From positions 1 to 14,287 of the forward strand of contig CANQEA010000034.1 in the NCBI GenBank assembly GCA_947594095.1: a stretch of DNA of 14,287 nucleotides. The letters run 5' to 3'. The stretch's first letter is position 1, and each line of letters starts with the position of its first letter. Of the stretch, positions 8,111 to 14,287 are shown in pieces. The notes below the pieces were generated by a model. That model ran no database searches and was not told the DNA's origin. It saw only the letters and a list, made by a program, of their open reading frames with translations. The DNA comes from an uncultured Clostridia bacterium (GTDB lineage Bacteria > Bacillota_A > Clostridia > TANB77 > CAG-508). Both the position numbers and the translations under genes were made by a program.

Positions 8111-8139
8111 ATAATACACTATTTTTTTGATTTTTTCAA
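8111..8139 (-). promoter_or_regulatory. Sigma-A promoter of the rpn gene
   Basis: The minus strand has TTGAAA (8134-8139), a 17-bp spacer and TATTAT (8111-8116), a strong match to the vegetative consensus. It lies between the ABC operon terminator and rpn, leaving an AT-rich leader of roughly 80 bases before the TTG start, in which I see no clear structure. Confidence 0.6.
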
Positions 8140-8160
8140 TAGTTTTTATATGATATATTG

Positions 8161-8191
8161 AAAAAAGAGTTATGATTTTCATAACCCTTTT
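8161..8191 (-). terminator. Rho-independent terminator of the ABC exporter operon
   Basis: The minus strand folds GGGTTATGA (8187-8179), a three-base loop and TCATAACTC (8175-8167), extended by an AAAA/TTTT pairing and ending in six T residues (8166-8161). One pair is G-U on this strand but an A/C mismatch on the other, which supports minus-strand use. It begins nine bases after the stop codon of the second ABC gene. Confidence 0.82.
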
Positions 8192-8199
8192 GTTATAGT

Positions 8200-10014
8200 T
8201 TATTCTTGTTCAACTTCAAATTGTGAATTATATAAATCTGCATAAAAACCTTGTTTTTCAAGTAGCTCTTCATGAGAACCTTGTTCTACAATATCCCCAT
8301 GATTCATAACTAGTATTAAATCAGCATTTTTTATAGTAGACAACCTATGAGCAATTATAAAGCTTGTTCTACCATTCATTAAATTATCCATAGCAGATTG
8401 TATTTGAATTTCTGTTCTAGTATCTATTGAGCTCGTTGCTTCATCTAGAATTAAGATTTTAGGATTTGCTAAAATAACTCTTGCAATTGTTAATAATTGT
8501 TTTTGACCAGCAGATATATTACTTGATTCTTCGTTTATTATAGAATTATATCCTCTAGGCAAAGTTTTTATAAAATGATGAACATGTGCTGCTTTTGCAG
8601 CTCTAATTACATCATCATCTGATGCATTTTCGTTGCTGTATTTTATATTATCTTTGACAGTTCCACCAAATAGCCATGTATCTTGAAGAACCATACCAAA
8701 CATTTTACGAAGATTTCCTCTTTCAAAATCTTTTACATTGTAGCCATCTACTAATATATTACCATCTGTTACATCATAAAATCTCATAAGTAATTTTACA
8801 ATTGTTGTTTTACCTGCTCCTGTTGGACCTACAATAGCTATTTTTTGGCCCTCTTTTACATCAACATTTAAGTTATTAATAATTGTTTTTCCTTCATCAT
8901 AACCAAATTTTACATGATTAAATTCTACATTTCCTTTTAAAGTATTTGTATCAATTAATCCTTTTGATGTATCTATTTCTTCTTTTTCTTCTAAAAATTC
9001 AAATATTCTTTCTGCAGCTGCAATCATTGATTGAAGCATTGCTGATATTTGTGCAATTTGGTTAATTGGTTGGGTAAATTGTTTGTTATATTGTATAAAA
9101 CTTTGGATATTTCCTACTGTAATTGTTCCATTTATAGCTAAATACCCTCCTGCTACTGCAACTCCAACATAACCTATATTTGATATAAAGTTCATAACAG
9201 GGAACATCAAACCTGATAAAAATTGTGCTTTCCATGCAGAGTGACAAAGCTCGCTATTATCTTTTTCAAATTGTTTAGTAACTTTTTCTTCACCATTAAA
9301 TGCTTTTACAATATCTAATCCGCTAAATATTTCTTCTACTTGACCATTTACGTGTCCTAAATATGCTTGTTGTCTTTTGAAGTATTTTTGTGATTTTCCA
9401 ACTATTGTTTTAACTATAAAGCCAGCTACTGGCAATATAATTAAAGAAATTAATGTCATTTGCCAACTTATAGAAAACATCATAATTAAAATACCAATAA
9501 TTGTACAAATAGAAGTTATTATTTGAGTGATACTTTGGTTTAAGTTCATACTTAGTGTATCAATATCATTTGTTATAATTGATAAAACTTCTCCATGTGT
9601 TTTGCTATCAAAAAATTTCATTGGTAGTTTATTTATTTTATGTGTTAAATCATTTCTTAGTTTATATGTAAGCTTTTGTGTAACTCCTGTCATTGTAAAT
9701 CCTTGTACAAAAGAGAAAATAGCGCTTACAACATATAGTCCTAAAAGTGTAATTGCAATTCCACCTATTTTGCCAAAGTCTATACCACTTCCACCTGATA
9801 ATTTACTAATTAGACCATTAAATACTTCTGTTGTAGCATTACCAAGTATTTTTGGGCCAACTATTGTAAATATTGTACTTCCTATAGCAAATAGTATGAC
9901 AATGACAAGTGCAATTTTATATTTTGATAGATAATTAAATACAAGTTTTTTTATTGTTCCTTTAACGTCTTTTGCTTTTTCAATTGGTTTTCCTCTTCCC
10001 ATTGGTCCTGGCAT
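8200..10014 (-). CDS. ABC exporter subunit, heterodimer partner with canonical ATP-hydrolysing residues
   Basis: This is a 604-aa type IV (ABCB-like) exporter half: six membrane helices (first two about 33-53 and 84-107) fused to a nucleotide-binding domain. The latter has Walker A GPTGAGKTT (396-404), Q-loop VLQDTWLFGG near 442-451, signature SAGQ (501-504) in place of SGGQ, Walker B ILILDE (520-525) with catalytic E525, and switch H556. With its partner it should form a heterodimer in which its Walker A/B and the partner's intact SGGQ make the working ATP site. BmrCD, LmrCD, EfrAB and TM287/288 have this design and export drugs or lipids; the substrate here cannot be told. Its ATG follows the partner's stop by 2 bp, with AAAGGAGG inside the partner's 3' end, so translation is coupled. 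A terminator follows. The N-terminus MPGPMGRGKPIEKAKD is a cytoplasmic tail. Confidence 0.94.
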   Translation of the reverse strand: MPGPMGRGKPIEKAKDVKGTIKKLVFNYLSKYKIALVIVILFAIGSTIFTIVGPKILGNATTEVFNGLISKLSGGSGIDFGKIGGIAITLLGLYVVSAIFSFVQGFTMTGVTQKLTYKLRNDLTHKINKLPMKFFDSKTHGEVLSIITNDIDTLSMNLNQSITQIITSICTIIGILIMMFSISWQMTLISLIILPVAGFIVKTIVGKSQKYFKRQQAYLGHVNGQVEEIFSGLDIVKAFNGEEKVTKQFEKDNSELCHSAWKAQFLSGLMFPVMNFISNIGYVGVAVAGGYLAINGTITVGNIQSFIQYNKQFTQPINQIAQISAMLQSMIAAAERIFEFLEEKEEIDTSKGLIDTNTLKGNVEFNHVKFGYDEGKTIINNLNVDVKEGQKIAIVGPTGAGKTTIVKLLMRFYDVTDGNILVDGYNVKDFERGNLRKMFGMVLQDTWLFGGTVKDNIKYSNENASDDDVIRAAKAAHVHHFIKTLPRGYNSIINEESSNISAGQKQLLTIARVILANPKILILDEATSSIDTRTEIQIQSAMDNLMNGRTSFIIAHRLSTIKNADLILVMNHGDIVEQGSHEELLEKQGFYADLYNSQFEVEQE

Positions 10015-10016
10015 AT

Positions 10017-12287
10017 CTACTTGCCTCCTTTCTTGTCTAATTCATCTTCTGATAATTGAGAAAGTGCAATTTGTTTATATGTTTCATTATTTTTTATTAA
10101 CTCATCATGAGTACCAATTCCTACAACTTTTCCTTCATCTAATACAATAATTTGGTCTGCATTTAAAATTGTATTTATTCTTTGAGCTACAATAATTACA
10201 GTTTTATCTTTCATATTTTTATTTAATGCTTCCCTTAATTTACTATCTGTTTTAAAGTCCAATGCTGAAAAACTATCATCAAATATAAATATTTCTGGAT
10301 CTTTAGCTACAGCTCTTGCAATTGAAAGTCTTTGTTTTTGACCACCTGATACATTTGTTCCACCTTGTGCAATTGGGTCTTTATATCCATTTTCTTTAGT
10401 AGATATAAATTCTTCTGCTTGAGCAATCTCAGCTGCTAGTTTCATTCTATCATCTGACATATTTTCATCTGAGTATTTTATATTAGATTCTATCGTTCCA
10501 GAAAATAACATCCCTTTTTGTGGTACAAAACCAATAATTTCTCTTAAATCTTTTTGAGCAACATCTTTTACATTTACACCATCAATTAAAATTTCTCCAC
10601 CTGTTACATCATAAAATCTAGGAATTAAATTTACAATTGTTGATTTTCCACTTCCTGTACTTCCTATAATTGCAGTTGTTTCACCTGGTTTTGCAACAAA
10701 ATCTATATCTGATAATACTTCTGTATCTGCATCTGGGTAATGGAATGATACATTTTTAAATTCTACTAAACCTTTTTTATCTGGCATAAATTTCTTTGTT
10801 TCCTTTTTATCTTTAATTACAGGGTCTGTGTCAATTATTTCATTAATACGTCTTGCAGAAATAGCTGCTCTTGGTAGCATAATTGAAACCATAGAAATCA
10901 TCAAAAATGCCATAACTATTTGCATAGTATATTGGATAAATGCCATCATATCTCCTACTTGCATTAAACCTTGATCTACATTGTGGCCACCAACCCATAC
11001 AATAAGTATCATAATTGAGTTCATTATAAACATAAGAAGTGGCATCATCATAGACATTGCACGGTTAACAAATATGTTTGTTTTCATTAAGTCTTTATTT
11101 GCTTTTTCAAATCTTTCTTCTTCCTTCTTTTCTTTATTAAATGCTCTAATTACAGGAAGCCCTGTTAATACTTCTCTTGCAACTAGGTTTAATCTATCTA
11201 TCAAATCTTGTAATTTCTTAAACCTTGGCATTGCAATTACAAATAATGTACCTACTATAAATAATATTAAAGTTATTGCTAAACCTATAATCCAAGCCAT
11301 AGAATTATCTGTACCTGTTAAAACTTTGAAAAATCCTCCAATTCCTATAACTGGTGCATAAACTACAACTCTAAATAATATTGTAATCAATTGTTGTATT
11401 TGTTGCACATCATTTGTACTACGTGTAATTAAAGACGCTGTTGAAAATTCTGATAGTTCTTTATGTGAAAATTGTAATACCTTTTTGAATACTTTATCTC
11501 TTAAAGTTCTACCAAGCCTTGCTGCACATATTGCAGAAAGTAGCATTATTACAACTGCTGCTATCATACTAATTAAAGCAACTCCAAGCATTTGTAAACC
11601 ACTTTGTAAGATATAATCATTTTGAATTTTATCTACATCTATTCCTAAATTTATGTATATTTGCTTAACAGATGTTATTGCAGCTTGTTCTTTTATTGAA
11701 TCTTGCATTTCATTTATTTTAGAGTTAAAGTCTTCTAGCATATTATCCCTTTGCGCTTCTGGCATTGATTGCAAAATTTCTAACAAGCTTCTATTTTGAA
11801 TTAAGCTTTTTTGTTGTTCTGGTAGATTTGACATTATTTGGCTTTTTATTTGATTTGCTGTTTCTTCATTTGTTATCATAGATATTCCCATAAGTGGTCC
11901 AGAAATCATGTTAGATAACCCATCTGTTTCTTCTTCTTTTAAATCATCTTTTAAAACATAAATTGTATCATCTTTTATTTCTTTATCTTTACCAAAATAT
12001 TTTTCTATTTTTTCTTCTTGATTTTTTGACTTATTACTTCCAACCAGTTCATAATTATCTAAAATTTCGTCATCATCATTTGAAAATAGTAAAGCTAAAT
12101 CCATATCTTTTTTTGATATTACATCTGGAATACTACTTTCTATTCCTCCTGCTTGAATTCCTACATTTACAATTTTAGATGTGAAATCTGGAAGTGCTAG
12201 GTCAACTCCTGCTTGAACACAAAGTAATATAACTATTACAAGTACAGCTGGCCATGATTCTTTTAAATTTTTTAAAACTTTTAACAT
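10017..12287 (-). CDS. ABC exporter subunit with degenerate ATP site and large extracytoplasmic insertion
   Basis: This 756-aa protein is about 150 residues longer than a standard exporter half. TM1 (about 12-32) is followed by a hydrophilic, mostly acidic stretch (about 35-228, including DDDEILDNYE and SMPEAQRDNMLEDF) before TM2 (about 231-256), so the stretch should lie outside the membrane. The remaining helices run to about 470. The nucleotide-binding domain has Walker A GSTGSGKST (542-550), signature VSGGQ (646-650), Walker B IFIFDD (666-671) with D671 in place of the catalytic Glu, and Q702 in place of the switch His. Those two changes mark the degenerate-site subunit of heterodimeric exporters. 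The start ATG lies 11 bp after the abiEii stop, and its Shine-Dalgarno (TAGGAGATG) includes that stop codon. No separate promoter is visible, so transcription probably comes from the AbiE promoter. Confidence 0.93.
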   Translation of the reverse strand: MLKVLKNLKESWPAVLVIVILLCVQAGVDLALPDFTSKIVNVGIQAGGIESSIPDVISKKDMDLALLFSNDDDEILDNYELVGSNKSKNQEEKIEKYFGKDKEIKDDTIYVLKDDLKEEETDGLSNMISGPLMGISMITNEETANQIKSQIMSNLPEQQKSLIQNRSLLEILQSMPEAQRDNMLEDFNSKINEMQDSIKEQAAITSVKQIYINLGIDVDKIQNDYILQSGLQMLGVALISMIAAVVIMLLSAICAARLGRTLRDKVFKKVLQFSHKELSEFSTASLITRSTNDVQQIQQLITILFRVVVYAPVIGIGGFFKVLTGTDNSMAWIIGLAITLILFIVGTLFVIAMPRFKKLQDLIDRLNLVAREVLTGLPVIRAFNKEKKEEERFEKANKDLMKTNIFVNRAMSMMMPLLMFIMNSIMILIVWVGGHNVDQGLMQVGDMMAFIQYTMQIVMAFLMISMVSIMLPRAAISARRINEIIDTDPVIKDKKETKKFMPDKKGLVEFKNVSFHYPDADTEVLSDIDFVAKPGETTAIIGSTGSGKSTIVNLIPRFYDVTGGEILIDGVNVKDVAQKDLREIIGFVPQKGMLFSGTIESNIKYSDENMSDDRMKLAAEIAQAEEFISTKENGYKDPIAQGGTNVSGGQKQRLSIARAVAKDPEIFIFDDSFSALDFKTDSKLREALNKNMKDKTVIIVAQRINTILNADQIIVLDEGKVVGIGTHDELIKNNETYKQIALSQLSEDELDKKGGK

Positions 12288-12298
12288 TATTTCATCTC

Positions 12299-13120
12299 CT
12301 ATACTTCTGCAAAATGTATATTTTCAAAGAAATTCAATACATTTTCAATTACATCGTCTATTGGTAATTCTAACCAATTGTTTTTAGCTGTATTTAAATT
12401 TCTTGAGTAATTTTTATTATGTAATATTCTATTCAATCTTTTTAATATATCGTTTATGTTATTTTCTTTCATCTCTTTATCTTTAAATATTAGTATATCA
12501 AAACATTTTAATAACTTATTTTTATCCAAGTTTTCATTATTGATCAAATAATAAAAATCAAAGATATCTTTATATCTTGTTGAAACAAATCCAAACTTTA
12601 ATAGTGATTTCAGTTTCTCAGTAAATATCTGCTCCTTTGAATTTATTAATAAAGTAACACTTTCATTGATATTATTTAAATCAAAACAATATTCATCTTG
12701 CTCTATATTAAAATTTTTATGGATTCCTATATCTAATTTTGTTTCAAGTTTATAATGTTTTTTATCTATAAGCTCAATATATACTCTCTTTCCATTATAA
12801 TCTTGATGACTCAATTCTTCTATCTTTCCAATCATTTTTATTCTTATATCTGTTTTAGGATAATTTAACTTTTCTATAAAAGATTTTATTGATTTGTTGT
12901 CTAAAGAATATTTAATAAAATCCAAATCCAAATCTCTAGTAGCTCGCCTATTATCTTTTGAAATATTGTGCATAACTACTCCACCTTTTATAGTTATATT
13001 TCTATTCAATGAGCTTTTAGATATTTTTGCTAAAAGTATATCTTGACATACTTTTGCAGACGCATCTAAAGGTTCATATCCATTGTCAATATAATTTTGC
13101 CTCATTTCTCTTAAATCCAT
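12299..13120 (-). CDS. abiEii: AbiEii/AbiGii-family nucleotidyltransferase toxin
   Basis: AbiEii toxins are DNA polymerase beta-like nucleotidyltransferases; in type IV toxin-antitoxin systems they halt growth, and some give abortive phage resistance. From family knowledge, relatives such as MenT modify tRNA acceptor ends. The 273-aa protein has KGGVVM (45-50), RRATRDLDLDF (58-68) with the metal-binding D63/D65/D67 cluster, ETKLDIGI (126-133) with D130 as the likely third acidic residue, and EQIFTEKLKSLLKFG (163-177), the Lys-containing motif of the family. All key positions look intact. The ATG overlaps the antitoxin stop by one base (TAATG, 13118-13122), with GAGGTG as the ribosome site, so the two are translationally coupled. 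The length is normal for the family. The gene runs almost directly into the ABC exporter genes. Confidence 0.9.
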   Translation of the reverse strand: MDLREMRQNYIDNGYEPLDASAKVCQDILLAKISKSSLNRNITIKGGVVMHNISKDNRRATRDLDLDFIKYSLDNKSIKSFIEKLNYPKTDIRIKMIGKIEELSHQDYNGKRVYIELIDKKHYKLETKLDIGIHKNFNIEQDEYCFDLNNINESVTLLINSKEQIFTEKLKSLLKFGFVSTRYKDIFDFYYLINNENLDKNKLLKCFDILIFKDKEMKENNINDILKRLNRILHNKNYSRNLNTAKNNWLELPIDDVIENVLNFFENIHFAEV

Positions 13121-13662
13121 TAAAACACCTCTTTTTGTAAAACTTCATATATATGTTCTTCATATGGAAATATTTCTATATATTCTTCTATTTTACTAAT
13201 GTCCAATTCATTGGTAATTTTTCTATAATTAGATATTATTTCTTTATAATAATCAAATGCTATCTGATTTTTATTTCTTATTAGTTCTATTAGCATTCTT
13301 TCTTTATCATAAATATTAATAATTGCCCCTTCAACAATCATTTGTGTTTTTCCAATTTCAAATAATTTTTCTAAAGTAAATACCTGTATTATCTTATTAT
13401 CCCTTATTCTTAATGCATTTCTTTTTGTTGCTAAAGTGATTTTGCTTGGGATAACATCTGTTAAATTATGAAAATAAAAAGCACTATCCAATGTAAAAAT
13501 TGCATTTCTATATTTTTTAGAAATCATTTCCAAATAATTAATATTTTTTGTATCAGAATATATATTTTTTTCTATTTTATATATTTCTTTATTTTTTATT
13601 GCCTTGTTTATTTGATAATCTGACTTATATTTTTCTTTCATTTCTTTATGGTTATATATCAT
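13120..13662 (-). CDS. abiEi: AbiEi-family type IV antitoxin and transcriptional repressor
   Basis: AbiEi antitoxins counter AbiEii without binding it and repress their own operon. I chose the ATG at 13662 (180 aa) because GGGGTG (13669-13674) lies six bases upstream; a GTG at 13671 would add three residues but has no such site. The N-terminus (roughly the first 40 residues, YKSDYQINKAIKNKEIYKI) looks like the family's winged helix-turn-helix. It is followed by LDSAFYFHNLTDVIPSKITLAT and by YDKERMLIELIRNK, both typical of the AbiEi antitoxin core. The stop overlaps the toxin start by one base. Upstream lies a strong promoter overlapped by an inverted repeat, as expected for autoregulation. 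The protein is somewhat short for the family, but the main segments are present. Confidence 0.87.
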   Translation of the reverse strand: MIYNHKEMKEKYKSDYQINKAIKNKEIYKIEKNIYSDTKNINYLEMISKKYRNAIFTLDSAFYFHNLTDVIPSKITLATKRNALRIRDNKIIQVFTLEKLFEIGKTQMIVEGAIINIYDKERMLIELIRNKNQIAFDYYKEIISNYRKITNELDISKIEEYIEIFPYEEHIYEVLQKEVF

Positions 13663-13680
13663 TTTTTTCACCCCATATAA

Positions 13681-13709
13681 ATTTTAAACTAAAAGCTCAC
13701 ACTTGTCAA
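13681..13709 (-). promoter_or_regulatory. Sigma-A promoter of the abiE operon
   Basis: The minus strand has a perfect -35 TTGACA (13704-13709), a 17-bp spacer and -10 TAAAAT (13681-13686). Transcription would begin near 13674, at or just before the abiEi Shine-Dalgarno, giving an unusually short leader. It is the only strong promoter I find upstream of the TA and ABC genes. Confidence 0.7.
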
Positions 13710-13720
13710 GTCAATGTGAG
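13696..13720. promoter_or_regulatory. Inverted repeat over the abiE -35 box, candidate AbiEi operator
   Basis: CTCACA (13696-13701) and TGTGAG (13715-13720) are perfect 6-bp inverted arms in a 25-bp span that encloses the whole -35 hexamer. The centre also holds a small ACTTG/CAAGT palindrome. Inverted repeats in the promoter are the known targets of AbiEi repressors, so this is the natural operator candidate. A protein bound here would block the polymerase. Confidence 0.55.
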
Positions 13721-13841
13721 TTTTTAATTTAATTTTTATAAAAAATCAAAGTTTGTAATCTTTCTCTTTAAATTTATAAATAGGAAAGTCACACATATAA
13801 TACATATTCATTACATTATAAATTAAATCAAATATATCAAT

Positions 13842-13884
13842 AAACGCGTTATATCTATAATATAATATAAGATATAACGCGTTT
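13842..13884. terminator. Perfect 15-bp hairpin between lexA and abiEi, probable lexA terminator
   Basis: The arms AAACGCGTTATATCT (13842-13856) and AGATATAACGCGTTT (13870-13884) are fully complementary around a 13-base AT-only loop. It lies 34 bp past the lexA stop. The A and T runs at the stem ends give only a short T stretch on either strand, so it would be a weak, possibly bidirectional terminator. A protein-binding site is the alternative. The rest of the 13721-13918 gap is AT-rich with no gene visible. Confidence 0.5.
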
Positions 13885-13898
13885 TGTCAATTGATATT

Positions 13899-13920
13899 AT
13901 GTGAATTTTATGTGAATTTT
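13899..13920. repeat. Two tandem copies of an 11-bp unit at the lexA 3' end
   Basis: ATGTGAATTTT occurs twice in a row (13899-13909 and 13910-13920), the second copy running into the lexA stop codon. It is short and may be a local duplication without a function. Confidence 0.5.
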
Positions 13921-14287
13921 ACATTTTTCTAAATACTCCACCAACTTTACCCAAAATCTCACAGTTTGGAACAATAATTGGATCCATTGTACTGTTTTCT
14001 GGTTGTAAACGTATATGATCCTTTTCTTTATAAAATGTTTTTACTGTTGCTTCATCTCCAATTAAGGCAACTACTATTTCTCCATTGTTTGCAGTATTTT
14101 GCTTTTTAACTAAAATATAATCTCCATCTAAAATGCCAGCTTCTATCATACTTTCTCCTCTGACTGTAAGCATAAAGCTTTCAGAATTACCAACAAAATC
14201 AATTGGAATCGGGAAAGTATCTGTTACATTTTCTACTGCTAAAATTGGTTCTCCTGCTGTTATTTTACCAATGATTGGAACTTCTAC
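13919..14287 (-). CDS. lexA: LexA repressor, C-terminal S24 peptidase domain, cut by the window edge
   Basis: LexA represses SOS genes and cleaves itself when RecA is activated on single-stranded DNA. The 122 residues present cover the linker and S24 domain. The cleavage site Ala-Gly is in [12 protein letters not shown] (A11-G12 of the visible part), the nucleophile is S46 in [10 protein letters not shown] and the general base is K83 in ATVKTFYKE. The spacing from G12 to S46 (34) and S46 to K83 (37) equals that of E. coli LexA (G85, S119, K156). The DNA-binding winged helix lies beyond the window, so which LexA boxes it reads cannot be seen. It ends with GGVFRKM and is followed by a hairpin, suggesting that transcription stops before the AbiE genes. 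Confidence 0.94.
   Translation of the reverse strand, partial: VEVPIIGKITAGEPILAVENVTDTFPIPIDFVGNSESFMLTVRGESMIEAGILDGDYILVKKQNTANNGEIVVALIGDEATVKTFYKEKDHIRLQPENSTMDPIIVPNCEILGKVGGVFRKM

Noticed and set aside
9527..11361. Long plus-strand open frames inside the ABC exporter genes (135 and 126 codons)
   Set aside because: They lie antisense to strongly supported coding sequence, show no family features and have no ribosome site. They are shadows of AT-rich genes. The same holds for the other plus-strand frames in the window.
12288..12380. Separate promoter for the ABC exporter inside the end of abiEii
   Set aside because: TTGAAA- and TATACA-like words occur, but their spacing (22 or 11 bp) does not fit a sigma-A promoter.
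13696..13720. Plus-strand terminator (CTCACA...TGTGAG followed by a T-rich stretch)
   Set aside because: No plus-strand gene precedes it, and the repeat coincides with the -35 box of a good minus-strand promoter, so an operator is the better reading.
1..14287. CRISPR array, tRNA, rRNA or riboswitch
   Set aside because: No regularly spaced repeats, no cloverleaf-like sequence with a T-loop motif, no conserved rRNA segment and no long structured leader were seen on reading both strands.

Overview
The window comes from a strongly AT-rich, spore-forming member of the Bacillota, most likely class Clostridia. Support for this includes a SpoIVB sporulation protease, LexA with an Ala-Gly cleavage site, a bifunctional Rel (RelA/SpoT-type) protein, a ThyX-type thymidylate synthase, TTG starts with good Shine-Dalgarno sequences, and the recJ-rel-metallohydrolase order common in Firmicutes. 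The species cannot be named from this sequence. Every gene I accept lies on the minus strand, so transcription runs from high to low coordinates.

In transcription order: (1) the 3' two thirds of lexA (13919-14287), followed by a perfect 15-bp hairpin; (2) an AbiEi/AbiEii type IV toxin-antitoxin pair (12299-13662) with a sigma-A promoter overlapped by an inverted repeat; (3) 11 bp further on, with no separate promoter visible, a heterodimeric ABC exporter pair (8200-12287) with one canonical and one degenerate ATP site and a large extracytoplasmic insertion in the first subunit, ended by a terminator; (4) an Rpn-family (PD-(D/E)XK) nuclease gene with its own promoter and terminator, broken by one in-frame stop codon (6921-8021); (5) spoIVB (5557-6768), with a candidate sporulation (sigma-G-like) promoter; (6) a compact housekeeping operon: recJ (broken here by a one-base insertion), rel, an MBL-fold hydrolase and a small membrane-anchored protein of unknown function (203-5475); (7) the first 30 codons of thyX with its own promoter (1-92).

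The housekeeping part links DNA repair (RecJ), the stringent response (Rel) and dTMP synthesis (ThyX) with sporulation (SpoIVB). The accessory part (about 6.9-13.7 kb) carries the toxin-antitoxin pair, the exporter and the nuclease. I see no CRISPR array, tRNA, rRNA, insertion sequence or prophage. Nothing clearly amounts to a new system. The most unusual arrangement is the AbiE module running straight into the ABC exporter genes, apparently as one transcription unit. Two otherwise well-conserved genes (recJ and rpn) carry single lesions, which may be real or may be assembly errors.
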